Part shown: positions 16,815 to 25,103 of the stretch, piece by piece
How positions within the stretch are numbered: the stretch's first letter is position 1
Layout: every line of letters begins with the position of its first letter
From: Rubrivirga sp. SAORIC476
Lineage (GTDB): Bacteria > Bacteroidota > Rhodothermia > Rhodothermales > Rubricoccaceae
Reading direction: 5' to 3'
DNA length: 64,000 nt
Assembly: GCF_002283555.1 (NCBI RefSeq)
Contig: NZ_MVOI01000002.1
Coordinates: 1-64,000 of the forward strand
The notes under the pieces: generated by a model
What the model was told of the DNA's origin: nothing
What the model saw: the letters and a program-made list of their open reading frames with translations, nothing else
The model's database searches: none
Program-made: the position numbers and the translations under genes

Positions 16815-17972
16815 CTAGAGCAACCGGGGAGCGCGGACCTGCTCCCGAAGTGCCTCGATGATCCGGCCGTTCGCACGAGGAAACGCGTACCTGTCGAGGT
16901 CGTCCACGGCGACCCAGGCCCAGGGTTCGCCGCTCTCGGTCCGAGGTGAGCCGCCCTGGTATAGACACCGAAAGGCGTGCATCGTGATCCGGAAGTGGGA
17001 ATAGGCGTGCTCAACGCGCGCCACAGGGGGGCCGACAGCGACATCGAGGCCGACCTCCTCGCGCACTTCTCGTGCACAGGCTTCCTCGAGGGTTTCGCCC
17101 GGCTCGACCTTCCCGCCGGGAAACTCCCACAGCCCCCCCAGCATCGCGTCCTCGGGGCGGCGCTGGATGAACAGTCGGTCGGCCTCGTCGGTCACCAGTC
17201 CGACGGCGATGGTGTGGTGGGGGACGGGTGCCCGCTTCGAGACGACAGGGAAGGCTTCGGGCGTCCCGAGTGACGCGGCGGCGCAGATCGCCCGCAGCGG
17301 GCAGACAGGGCAGGCGGGCGACCGGGGGGTGCACACGGTCGCGCCGAGCTCCATCACGCTCTCGTTCCACCGTCCCGGCCGCGACCTGTCGAGGAGTGCA
17401 TCCGAGAGCTCCTGGAGTCGGCGACGGGTCTTGCCGCTCCGCGCGTCCGCCTGGATGCCGAAGACACGGGTCAGGACGCGGATCACGTTGCCGTCGAGGA
17501 CAGCGAGCGGGGTATCGAACGCGAGCGACAGCACGGCCGCAGCGGTGTAGGGGCCGACGCCCGGCAGCGCACGAAAAGCGGCTTCTTCAGAGGGGACCAC
17601 GCCGGAGTGCTCGGCGACCACCCCTTGTGCGGCTCGGTGGAGGTTGCGGGCCCGGCTGTAGTACCCCAGTCCTTCCCACTGCTTCAGCACGTCGTCGAGC
17701 GGGGCCACGGCCAGGTCTGCGACGGACGGAAACCGCTCGATGAAGCGGTCGAAATAGGGAATCGCGGTCTCGACGCGTGTCTGCTGGAGCATGATCTCCG
17801 AAACCCAGACCCGATACGGGTCGCGTCGGCCGTCGGGGCCGGGTTCGCGCCAGGGCATCGGGCGGCGAGCACCGTCGAACCACGCGGGCAGCGCGTCCTG
17901 AAAGGCCTGACGAACCTCCGCGGTGTCTGCTGCGCACAGCGCGACGTCGAGCCCGTCCTCCGCGTCGGCCAT
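16815..17972 (-). CDS. mutY: A/G-specific adenine glycosylase
   Basis: 385 residues. MutY removes adenine mispaired with 8-oxoguanine in base-excision repair. The N-terminal HhH-GPD domain shows VWVSEIMLQQTRVETAIPYF and the hairpin LPGVGPYTAAAVLSLAF with the catalytic Asp in VLDGNV. The iron-sulfur loop is C-x6-C-x2-C-x5-C (CTPRSPACPVCPLRAIC). The C-terminal Nudix-like domain (~240-385) has GGKVEPGETLEEACAREVRE, which recognises 8-oxoguanine. Its ATG overlaps the stop of the small secreted-protein gene (TGATG), so the two are coupled. Confidence 0.96.
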   Translation of the reverse strand: MADAEDGLDVALCAADTAEVRQAFQDALPAWFDGARRPMPWREPGPDGRRDPYRVWVSEIMLQQTRVETAIPYFDRFIERFPSVADLAVAPLDDVLKQWEGLGYYSRARNLHRAAQGVVAEHSGVVPSEEAAFRALPGVGPYTAAAVLSLAFDTPLAVLDGNVIRVLTRVFGIQADARSGKTRRRLQELSDALLDRSRPGRWNESVMELGATVCTPRSPACPVCPLRAICAAASLGTPEAFPVVSKRAPVPHHTIAVGLVTDEADRLFIQRRPEDAMLGGLWEFPGGKVEPGETLEEACAREVREEVGLDVAVGPPVARVEHAYSHFRITMHAFRCLYQGGSPRTESGEPWAWVAVDDLDRYAFPRANGRIIEALREQVRAPRLL

Positions 17973-18322
17973 CAGCCGGTGATCTCGACGAGCAGGACCA
18001 CCTCGCCGTCGGCGCGGCCGGAGACGAGGCGGCGGAGGCGGACCGGCAGCGTGCCGCGCTCACGAGCGAGCGTGCGCCACATGAAGGAGCGGTCGACGAG
18101 CCACGAGAGCGCGGGGGCTTCGTCGATCTCGTACGTCACCTCGTCGCCGCCCGCGCGAGCGGGTAACGAGACGATGAGGGTCTCGCCCGCGCGCACCGAG
18201 TATCGCAGGGTGTCGGCGCGGCTAGCTTGCTCAGACGAGCGCACCATCGGGGCGCGTTCAGCGGAGGCCGTCGGCGCGAGGCCGAGGGCACAGACGAGGA
18301 GTCCCAACCGAAATGCGAGCAC
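17972..18322 (-). CDS. Small secreted protein, unknown
   Basis: 116 residues if started at the GTG at 18320-18322, which gives a good signal peptide (VLAFRLGLLVCALGLAPTASA). A longer frame from 18406 adds 28 Arg/Pro-rich residues. The mature part has strands such as DTLRYSVRAGETLIVSLPARAGGDEVTYEI and LVSGRADGEVVLLVEITG, a small beta-rich domain I cannot name. It overlaps the start of the divergent Omp85 gene by about ten bases and is coupled to mutY at its 3' end. Confidence 0.65.
   Translation of the reverse strand: MLAFRLGLLVCALGLAPTASAERAPMVRSSEQASRADTLRYSVRAGETLIVSLPARAGGDEVTYEIDEAPALSWLVDRSFMWRTLARERGTLPVRLRRLVSGRADGEVVLLVEITG
18223..18230 (+). promoter_or_regulatory. Candidate -7 element, TAGCTTGC, before Omp85 gene
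   Basis: TAGCTTGC lies 82 bases before the ATG at 18313, inside the coding region of the divergent small secreted protein. It fits TANNTTNG except for the last base. Because the divergent starts overlap, any promoter for the Omp85 gene has to lie in this area. Confidence 0.35.
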
Positions 18323-19995
18323 GGAACGGAGGCGCGGTGTGGCGAAAGGTACCACGGGCGCTCGCGCTCGCCGGGCTCCTCGCGTTCTGCGCGCCGGTCT
18401 GCGCACAGGCGGCCTGGACCGTCGTCACGGCGGACTCCACAGGCGTCTCCCGTGCCTCGACTCTTGAGGGGGCGCTCGACTCGCTGTCCGCGCGAGGCTT
18501 TCTGACCGCGCGCCTCGACTCGACCCGTGCCGACACAGCCTTCGTGTGGGCAGGCCCCCGCGCGCGGATCGAGTCGCTGCGTTTGGTGGGTGGCGCGGCG
18601 CTCTCGGATCCGATGGCGGACTGGCAGAGCCGAGAAGGAGGCGTTTTCGACCTGCGGGCGCTTCGCGAGGACCTGCATCGGACGGCCTCCCGGTATGCTC
18701 GCCTCGGGCGTGTGGAGGCCCGCCTCGTGCCTGACCTCCAGATCGCTTCGGGCGGGCGGGAGGTGGCCATCGTCGTCCGCGTCGACGAGGGGCCCGAGGC
18801 CGAGGTGGTGGGCGTGGAACTCGTCGGCGCGCGGTCCCCGTCGCGGGCGTTCGCGTCACGCCGGGCGGGACTGACCGAGCCCACGCCCCCGTCGCAGATC
18901 GACCTGGGGCAGGTCCGCCGTCGCCTCGACGCGACCGGCCTCTACCTTGAAGTCGGCCAGCCGACACTCGCACGTGCCGAGGACGGTGGCCTGCTGCTCC
19001 AGGTGCCCGTCGTGGAGGCCCCGCCGGGTGCGTTCGATGTCGTGCTGGGCTACCTGCCACCGACGGGCGAGGGTGGGGGCAGCGTGGTCGGGAACGGTCG
19101 CGTGGACTTGCGCAACCTGTTCGGCGGTGGGCGGGCGGCCAGCGCGTCCCTGGAGCGAACGCCCGGTCTCGCCTCGGCCGTGTCGGTCGCCGTGTCCGAC
19201 CCCTTCCTGCTCGGCAGCCCGCTTAGTGTCGGCCTCGCGTTCGAGGGAGCGTCGCGCGACTCGACGCTGGCCCGCCAGCGCGTCGCGGTGTCGCTGCGGT
19301 ACGCGCTGGACCCGACGCTCGACCTGGTCGCGACGCTCGCGGGCGAAGCGGTTCGCCCGGGCACCTACGGCGCGACCCTGGTGGACGGGCGCCCGCGCGT
19401 GCGTCGGACCGACGACGTGCTGGTCGGCGTCGGGATCGCGTTCGCGCGGCTGGACCGACCCCGGACACCACGACGGGGGATCGCCCTCGATGTGCTCGCC
19501 GAGCAGGGGCGGCGCGGTGGCGACAGGCTTGGGACGGGACCCGGTAGCCGTCGTCGTCTGACCGTCCGCGGACGCATCTTCGTCCCGACGGTCGCCCAGC
19601 AGGGACTCGTCTTCGGCGCCGACGCGACGGTGACTCAGCAGCAGGCAGGGCTGGACGGGCTGATCGACGAGGGCGACCTCATCCGCCTCGGTGGTGCGGC
19701 GTCGTTTCGCGGATACGACGAGGATCAGTTTCTGGCCCGGTCCGCGCTCCGCGCCCTCGCCGAGTATCGGGTGCGGTTCGACGACGCGTCATACGTGTTC
19801 GCCTTCACCGACGCGGGTGGGTTTGACCGACCCGCAGGCCCCGGCGTGGGGGCCGAGCGCCGCACGCTCCTCGGGTATGGGGCAGGACTCCGCGTGACGA
19901 CGGCCCTGGGGCTCGCGACGGTCACGTACGCCCTCAATCCCGACCTCGGGCCGACGCGCGGCAAGGTGCACGTCGGCCTCCAGGTCGGGCTGTGA
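18313..19995 (+). CDS. Omp85/BamA-family outer-membrane protein
   Basis: 560 residues with a signal peptide ending VCAQA. The first half (~35-230) holds about two or three POTRA-like units (for example ARIESLRLVGGAALSD and VVGVELVGARSPSRAF). The second half is a 16-strand-type barrel beginning about residue 235 (AFDVVLGYLPP, GRVDLRNLFGGGR). The lid-loop motif is RGYDEDQF, equivalent to the V-R-G-F/Y of Omp85 proteins. It is shorter than BamA (~800) and is more like a TamA or accessory Omp85 protein. An alternative GTG start at 18337 would avoid the overlap with the divergent gene. Confidence 0.88.
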   Translation: MRARNGGAVWRKVPRALALAGLLAFCAPVCAQAAWTVVTADSTGVSRASTLEGALDSLSARGFLTARLDSTRADTAFVWAGPRARIESLRLVGGAALSDPMADWQSREGGVFDLRALREDLHRTASRYARLGRVEARLVPDLQIASGGREVAIVVRVDEGPEAEVVGVELVGARSPSRAFASRRAGLTEPTPPSQIDLGQVRRRLDATGLYLEVGQPTLARAEDGGLLLQVPVVEAPPGAFDVVLGYLPPTGEGGGSVVGNGRVDLRNLFGGGRAASASLERTPGLASAVSVAVSDPFLLGSPLSVGLAFEGASRDSTLARQRVAVSLRYALDPTLDLVATLAGEAVRPGTYGATLVDGRPRVRRTDDVLVGVGIAFARLDRPRTPRRGIALDVLAEQGRRGGDRLGTGPGSRRRLTVRGRIFVPTVAQQGLVFGADATVTQQQAGLDGLIDEGDLIRLGGAASFRGYDEDQFLARSALRALAEYRVRFDDASYVFAFTDAGGFDRPAGPGVGAERRTLLGYGAGLRVTTALGLATVTYALNPDLGPTRGKVHVGLQVGL

Positions 19996-20232
19996 TCAGA
20001 CGCTGTCGTTGAGTCCCGTGATGCCAGCCTTCTTCGCGCAGTGGTCGCAGCAGTAGACGGCCGCGCCTGCCTCCAGCCCGTGGCCCAGGACGCGGACGCC
20101 ACAGTGGGCGCACGTCGGCGCGATGCGCTGAGCGGCGCACTCGACGGAGTCGAAGGTGAGCGTCTCGCCTGTGTGGAGGGTGACGGTGAAGGCGCGGTCG
20201 TAGTCGTTGCCGCAGGTGTCGCAGGTCGCCAT
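19996..20232 (-). CDS. Small zinc-ribbon/metallothionein-like protein
   Basis: 78 residues from the ATG at 20230-20232. Cysteines are arranged C-D-T-C near residue 4, a single Cys in DSVECA, C-A-H-C, then CC-D-H-C near the end, with His residues between, so it should bind one or two zinc ions. Similar short proteins in other bacteria share MATCxxCGNDYD...F...GxxxTFDS.EC and are often labelled metallothionein or prokaryotic zinc-ribbon. The stop is directly adjacent to that of the Omp85 gene (TGATCA). It is divergent from rsmB. Confidence 0.8.
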   Translation of the reverse strand: MATCDTCGNDYDRAFTVTLHTGETLTFDSVECAAQRIAPTCAHCGVRVLGHGLEAGAAVYCCDHCAKKAGITGLNDSV

Positions 20233-20294
20233 GAGAGGGGGGAGAAGAGAAGGGGAGATCCGTACGAGGCGCCGGGGCGGAGGGTCCGCGCGGC

Positions 20295-20302
20295 TAGCTT
20301 TC
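20295..20302 (+). promoter_or_regulatory. -7 element TAGCTTTC, leaderless rsmB
   Basis: TAGCTTTC ends only 3 bases before the rsmB ATG at 20306. If it works as the -7 element, transcription would begin at or within a few bases of the A of ATG, giving a leaderless mRNA. Confidence 0.5.
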
Positions 20303-20305
20303 GGC

Positions 20306-21637
20306 ATGCCCGACGCCCCGGACCTCACCGCCCGCCTCCTCGCTGTCCAGCGCCTGCTCCGCGTCGAGGACGACGGCGCACACGTCGCCCGCCTCGCAGA
20401 CGGCTCCCATCCGCCCGAGGTGTCTCGCCGCGCGGTCGACTTCGTGGCCGGGGTGACGCGGCAGAAGCGCTGGCTGGACTTCGTGCTGGCGGCGTTCGTC
20501 CGTGGCCGGCTCCAGGACCTCGACCCCGAGTTGCTTCAGGTGCTCCGGATCGGCGCGTACGACCTCCTGATCCGCGAGACGGCTCCCCATGCGGCCGTCA
20601 ACGAGGCCGTCGAGACCGCCAAGGCCGTATTGCACAGGGGGGCAGGCAGCCTCACGAACGGCGTCCTCCGCGCCCTCGACCGCGCCCGCCGCGCCGGGAC
20701 CCTCCCCCAGCCCGCCTCGGGCGACCTCGCCGACGACCTCGCCGTCCGGTTCTCTCACCCGACCTGGACCGTCCGCCGCTGGCTCGACGCGTGGGGAGAG
20801 GGTGCCACCCGTGCCTTTCTCGCGGCGAGCAACGCCCCGGCGACGTTCACCCTCCGCCTCACGGGCGGCGCCGACGCCCGCGCTGCCGTGACCGCTCGAC
20901 TCGCCGACCTCGGCGTGACCGCCAGCCCCTCTCCCTGGGCCGACGACTTCGTCGAGGTGGACCGGCTCCAGCCCATTCTGCGCTCCGGGCTGTTGGACGA
21001 GGGGACGGTCGCGGTGCAGGATGTCGCGGCCGGGCTCGTGGTCCACGTCCTCGCCCCCCAGCCAGGCGAGCGGGTCCTCGATGCGGCCTCGGCTCCGGGG
21101 GGGAAGGCGGTCTACGCGGCGCTGCGAATGGGCGACGACGGGGAAGTGGCTGCCCTGGACGTGAGCGAGGCCAAGGTGGGGCTGATCGCTGGGGCTGCTC
21201 GCCGCCACGGACTCTCCAGCATCCGGCCGGTGAAGGCAGACCTGACCACGTGGGATGGGGACGGTGCATACGACCGCGTTCTCCTGGACGCGCCGTGTTC
21301 CGGCACCGGCGTGCTCGGCAAGCGCGCCGATCTTCGCTGGCGCCGAAGCCCCGAGGCCCTCGCCGAGTTGACCGACCTGCAGGACCGTTTGTTGGACGCT
21401 GCCGCGGCGCACGTTCGCCCCGGCGGAGTGCTCGTGTATTCGACCTGCTCTGTGGAAGCGGAGGAAAACGACGACCGGGTGACGGCCTTCCTCGCGCGCC
21501 ACCCCGGTTACTCTCTCGACCCGGTGGGGACCCTCGTTCCGGCTGCGCTCGTCGACGGGGACGTCTATCGCGCGCTGCCTCACGTCCACGGGACAGATGG
21601 CGCCTTTGCCGCTCGCCTCCGCCGCTCCGACCCATGA
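20306..21637 (+). CDS. rsmB: 16S rRNA m5C967 methyltransferase
   Basis: 443 residues. The N-terminal NusB-like RNA-binding domain (~1-140) includes RRAVDFVAGVTRQKRWLDF and ETAPHAAVNEAVETAK. The C-terminal RsmB/Nop2 methyltransferase has the SAM motif VLDAASAPGGKAVYAALRM, the D-A-P-C-S-G-T-G loop and the catalytic Y-S-T-C-S. It methylates cytosine 967 of 16S rRNA using SAM. Length and layout are normal for RsmB. The ATG was chosen because the 33 codons upstream are Arg/Gly-rich shadow. Its stop overlaps the DinB gene (ATGA). Confidence 0.96.
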   Translation: MPDAPDLTARLLAVQRLLRVEDDGAHVARLADGSHPPEVSRRAVDFVAGVTRQKRWLDFVLAAFVRGRLQDLDPELLQVLRIGAYDLLIRETAPHAAVNEAVETAKAVLHRGAGSLTNGVLRALDRARRAGTLPQPASGDLADDLAVRFSHPTWTVRRWLDAWGEGATRAFLAASNAPATFTLRLTGGADARAAVTARLADLGVTASPSPWADDFVEVDRLQPILRSGLLDEGTVAVQDVAAGLVVHVLAPQPGERVLDAASAPGGKAVYAALRMGDDGEVAALDVSEAKVGLIAGAARRHGLSSIRPVKADLTTWDGDGAYDRVLLDAPCSGTGVLGKRADLRWRRSPEALAELTDLQDRLLDAAAAHVRPGGVLVYSTCSVEAEENDDRVTAFLARHPGYSLDPVGTLVPAALVDGDVYRALPHVHGTDGAFAARLRRSDP

Positions 21638-22188
21638 CCGATCTCGCCGCCGCCTACATCGAGGCGCGTGAGCGCCTGCTCACCCTCACGGATGGCATGA
21701 CGCATGAGGCGTACAACGCCAAGCCGTCCGAGTCGTCGTGGTCGGTTGGCGAGTGCGTGGTGCACCTCAACACGATCGCGAAGGGCTACCTGCCGGCCCT
21801 GGAAGCCGCCGTCGCCGATCCCAACGCGCCGCGAGGCACGGGGCCGTTCCGCTATGGCTGGGCGGGGAGGAAGTTCGTGGACATGCTCCGCCCGGGGACA
21901 CGCGCGATGCCGACCGCTGGGGCGATGAAGCCGCCGGAGACGGCCGGACTGGTCTCGGAGATCGACCTGGACCGCTCGCTGACGCGATTCCGCGAGGACA
22001 TCGACCGCTACGTCGCCGTCGTCGAGGCCGCGGACGGGCTGGACCTGGCGGCCATCAAGATCCGCTCGCCGTTCCTGAAGCTGATGCGGTTCCAACTCGG
22101 CGTCTTCCTGGAGGCGATGGGCCAGCACTGTCTCCGCCACGTCGGACAGGCGGAGCGGGCCGTCGCTGCAACACAGGGGGCCGCCTGA
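21634..22188 (+). CDS. DinB-family metal-dependent protein
   Basis: 184 residues forming a four-helix bundle. The typical DinB metal ligands appear as W-S-V-G-E-C-V-V-H-L in the second helix and G-Q-H-C-L-R-H-V-G-Q-A near the end. DinB-fold proteins include thiol-S-transferases and stress proteins; the substrate is not visible. Its ATG overlaps the rsmB stop (ATGA), so it is translated from the same mRNA. The large frame that encloses it upstream is out of phase with rsmB and not real. Confidence 0.9.
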   Translation: MTDLAAAYIEARERLLTLTDGMTHEAYNAKPSESSWSVGECVVHLNTIAKGYLPALEAAVADPNAPRGTGPFRYGWAGRKFVDMLRPGTRAMPTAGAMKPPETAGLVSEIDLDRSLTRFREDIDRYVAVVEAADGLDLAAIKIRSPFLKLMRFQLGVFLEAMGQHCLRHVGQAERAVAATQGAA

Positions 22189-22290
22189 ACGCCTTGTCGC
22201 GAGCGCGGCACGAACCGATCTTCCGTCCCGTTCCCCTCCGCAAGCCACCTCGCGCGTCTGCATCCTGGTACGTCGTCCTCTTCTGACTCC

Positions 22291-23358
22291 ATGATTCTGT
22301 CGCCGCGCCGCACCTGGCTGGCCGCTCTCGTCTTTCTGTCGCTCGTCCTTCCGGCGTCGGCCCAGACCGTCGTCAAGTACGGTGCCGACTACCTGGCGGC
22401 CGGGGTGGGGGCCCGCGCCCTCGGGATGGGCGGGGCCTACATCGCCCACGCCGACGACGTCACGGCGGGCTACTGGAACGTCTCCGGTTTGGACGCGGTG
22501 CGGACGCCCGAGGTCGCATACATGCACGCCGAGCGCTTCGACGGCGCCGTCGCATTCGACTACGCCGCAGGCGCCTACCCGCTGTCCGACCGCTCGACGT
22601 TGGGCGTCACATTCATCCGCTCGGCCGTGGACGACATTGCGAACACGCTCGACGCCTACGACCCGGCGACCGGCCAGATCAACCCGGACGACGTCACGCT
22701 CTTCTCGGCCGCCGACAACGCGCTGTTCGTGTCCTACGCGCGGGGCGTCGGCGACAAGCTGTCGCTCGGCGCGTCCGCCAAGGTGATCCGGCGCGGCGTG
22801 GGCGACTTCGCGAGCGCGTGGGCGTATTCGCTCGACGTGGGCGCGCAACTCGACCTCGGGCGCGTCCGCCTCGGGCTGATGGTGCAGGACGCGACCGGCA
22901 TGGTCCAGTCCTGGTCCGTGGACGCCGACCGGTTCGCCGAGGTGGACTCGTCGAGCCGCCCGGTGGGGCTCACCGAACTGGTGCTGCCGCTCGCGCGCCT
23001 CGGCGCCTCCACTCAGATCCCGCTCTCCGACGACATCGGCCTGACGGCCGCCGCGGACCTCGACCTCGGCTTCGACGGCCAGTCGGCCTACGTGCTGGAC
23101 GCGGGTGGGGTCTCGTTCCGGCCACGCGTGGGCGCCGAGTTGACGTTCCGCGACCTGCTCGCCTTCCGGGCCGGACTCTCGGACGTGACCACGAGCGAGC
23201 GATTCGGGACCCAGATCACACCGTCGGTGGGCGCAGGGGTCCGACTGGGTGCGCTCGCTATCGACTACGGCTTTGGCGACTTCGGGGGCGTCACCAGCGA
23301 ACTGGGCTTTTCGCATCGCGTCTCGCTGGCGTATCGTTTCGGCGCGTCCCCCCGCTAA
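22291..23358 (+). CDS. PorV/PorQ-type outer-membrane barrel
   Basis: 355 residues with a signal peptide (ending PASAQ). The first strand region AAGVGARALGMGGAYIAHADDVTAGYWNVSGLDAV is diagnostic for the PorV/PorQ group, which resembles FadL-like barrels and in many Bacteroidota works with type IX secretion. The rest is alternating barrel strands ending in LAYRFG. No other type IX secretion genes are visible in this window. The start follows TTCTGACTCC with no Shine-Dalgarno. It is followed by the TonB-type gene after 4 bases. Confidence 0.88.
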   Translation: MILSPRRTWLAALVFLSLVLPASAQTVVKYGADYLAAGVGARALGMGGAYIAHADDVTAGYWNVSGLDAVRTPEVAYMHAERFDGAVAFDYAAGAYPLSDRSTLGVTFIRSAVDDIANTLDAYDPATGQINPDDVTLFSAADNALFVSYARGVGDKLSLGASAKVIRRGVGDFASAWAYSLDVGAQLDLGRVRLGLMVQDATGMVQSWSVDADRFAEVDSSSRPVGLTELVLPLARLGASTQIPLSDDIGLTAAADLDLGFDGQSAYVLDAGGVSFRPRVGAELTFRDLLAFRAGLSDVTTSERFGTQITPSVGAGVRLGALAIDYGFGDFGGVTSELGFSHRVSLAYRFGASPR

Positions 23359-23362
23359 TCCC

Positions 23363-24133
23363 ATGGTGTCCTCTGACGACCGCGACGGCTTCATCCTCAG
23401 CGTCACGCTGCACGGCGTCGTGCTCCTGCTGCTGGCGCTCGGCCTCTCGGTCCCCCCGGAGGCCACCGACCCGGACTTCCCGCCGCAGTTGACGGAGATC
23501 GAGTTCGGCCCGGCGCCGACGATCCCAGTGATGACCGGTCCGCCGGAGCGCGCCGAGGCGGGGTCCTCGTCGGAGTCGATGACCCAGCCAGAGCCGGAGC
23601 GCCCGACCCCGCCCGCCCCGACGCGCGTCCGAGTTCCGGAGCGCACCCCGACGCCGCCGCGCGCCGAGCCGCCCCTTCCGCGCCCGGTCCAGAGCGACAA
23701 CGCTCGTCCGACTCGGCCCAACCCGCCGTCCCGCGCGACCCGTCCGGACCCCGCTCCGACGGCCCCTACGCAGCCTCGCCCGACGACGGGCACCGGCACC
23801 TCCCAGGGCGACTCACCCACCGCGGGCTCGGCTGAGGGGTCCGGCAACGGGTCCGGAGGCGACGCCCCGGCCGAGGTCGGCTTCCAGTTCGGCAACCGGT
23901 CCTACACCTGCCCGACGCCCCCGTTCGGTGGTATCCAGGGTCAGGTGGTGTATGCCATCACGTTCCGCCCCAACGGCTCGTACGCAGCCGCCCGAGTGTC
24001 GGGGAGCCGCAACGCGGCCCTGCAATCCCAGGTGGAGGGGCTGCTCTCGCGGTGCCGGGCCGAGCCGTTGCCCTCCAACGCGCTCCAGGTGAACCAGACC
24101 ACGAACGCGACCTTCCGCTTCAGCGCGAACTGA
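23363..24133 (+). CDS. TonB-type energy-transducing protein
   Basis: 256 residues from the ATG at 23363. An N-terminal membrane anchor (FILSVTLHGVVLLLLALGLSV) is followed by a long Pro-rich periplasmic spacer (~60-165) and a compact C-terminal domain: GIQGQVVYAITFRPNGSYAAARVSGSRNAALQSQVEGLLSRCRAEPLP. This layout is that of TonB/TolA-type proteins; the C-terminal domain contacts outer-membrane receptors. The anchor lacks the classical S-x4-H only loosely (SVTLH is present). It lies downstream of the PorV-type gene, and its stop overlaps the convergent DUF2156 gene by 14 bases. Confidence 0.85.
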   Translation: MVSSDDRDGFILSVTLHGVVLLLLALGLSVPPEATDPDFPPQLTEIEFGPAPTIPVMTGPPERAEAGSSSESMTQPEPERPTPPAPTRVRVPERTPTPPRAEPPLPRPVQSDNARPTRPNPPSRATRPDPAPTAPTQPRPTTGTGTSQGDSPTAGSAEGSGNGSGGDAPAEVGFQFGNRSYTCPTPPFGGIQGQVVYAITFRPNGSYAAARVSGSRNAALQSQVEGLLSRCRAEPLPSNALQVNQTTNATFRFSAN

Positions 24134-25103
24134 GCCAGTCCCTGGCCGCCTCGGTAGCGTCGCGAATCTCGTGGGCTGCGGCATCGAGCAGCGCTCGGCC
24201 AACGAAGCGGGTCGGAGCCCGTGGCGCGGCGAACGCGGCGGCGACGTCGTGAAACGTGAACACAGAGATCGGGCGTCCGGTCGTCACGAGGTGGAGGGGG
24301 CGCCAGCGGTCGGGGACGAACTTGGCCTTGAAGCGCTCCAGTCCGCCGAAGTTGTAGAAGCGCGTCGCGTGCGCGCGTGTCCACGTCAGGAGCCCGCGCA
24401 CGAGCAGCGAGGGCGCCGTGTCGGACAGTGGGGCATGGGTGGAGAGGGGCACCATGCCGAGCGTGAACGCCGGGCATCCCGAGTCCCGGAGTGCCGTGTC
24501 GAGCAGCAACGCGGCGGTGCCGTTCGGTGCCTCTCGCCGCTGGATGATCCACTCGACGAACACCTCGTCCCCCGGTCGAAGCGCCAGGTACCCGATGGCC
24601 CGGTCGTTTCGTGTCGCGACCCAGAACCGACGGTCGCCCGGAGCGTCCAGCACGAACGGGTCGGCCATGAACGACATCGGCGGGAGGCCGCGTCGCGCGA
24701 GCCAGTCGGCCAGGACGGCGCGGAGTTCGGCGGACGCGCGGACGCGGTCAGAGCTCCACGGCTCGATGGTCACTCCCTTGTTGGCCGCCCGTCGGATCTG
24801 CGCCCTCACCGACGCTTTTCGGGTCACCATCGCGGGCCACCGGCCGGCGCCCCACACCGGCTCCGCTCCGATCACGAGCGACGGCCGGTTCGGTGCGATG
24901 TCCTCGGGGGTTTCCACCCCGAACCAGAGCACGCGGCACCTGTCAGCCCGCGCCTGCGCCTCGAACGCGGCGGCGGCGGCCGGACGGTGGGGCGTCGGCC
25001 CGGAAGGACCTCCTGCCGCGACCCGAACTCGTCCCCACGACTGGATTTCGGTGTAGTCGATGGTCACGCCGAGCGGGCCGGTCCACGTCTGGAGGCTTGG
25101 CAT
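24120..25103 (-). CDS. DUF2156 / phosphatidylglycerol lysyltransferase-domain protein
   Basis: 327 residues from the ATG at 25101-25103. The sequence shows two GNAT-like halves: VTRKASVRAQIRRAANKGVTIEPW, then ATRNDRAIGYLALRPGDEVFVEWIIQRREAPNGTAALLLD, and FYNFGGLERFKAKFVPDRWRPLHLV, a pattern found in the C-terminal domain of MprF and in soluble DUF2156 proteins. It has no membrane segments. Substrate (lipid or other aminoacyl/acyl acceptor) is not known. It is coupled to the Wzi gene by TGATG, which suggests an envelope role. Confidence 0.82.
   Translation of the reverse strand: MPSLQTWTGPLGVTIDYTEIQSWGRVRVAAGGPSGPTPHRPAAAAAFEAQARADRCRVLWFGVETPEDIAPNRPSLVIGAEPVWGAGRWPAMVTRKASVRAQIRRAANKGVTIEPWSSDRVRASAELRAVLADWLARRGLPPMSFMADPFVLDAPGDRRFWVATRNDRAIGYLALRPGDEVFVEWIIQRREAPNGTAALLLDTALRDSGCPAFTLGMVPLSTHAPLSDTAPSLLVRGLLTWTRAHATRFYNFGGLERFKAKFVPDRWRPLHLVTTGRPISVFTFHDVAAAFAAPRAPTRFVGRALLDAAAHEIRDATEAARDWLSSR

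Noticed and set aside
20041-21633. Frame extending the DinB gene 531 codons upstream
   Set aside because: It is out of phase with rsmB, whose methyltransferase motifs are clear. The DinB ATG at 21634 gives a normal-length protein.
21580-23895. A 771-codon minus frame
   Set aside because: Antisense to the DinB, PorV-type and TonB-type genes, with no recognisable domain.
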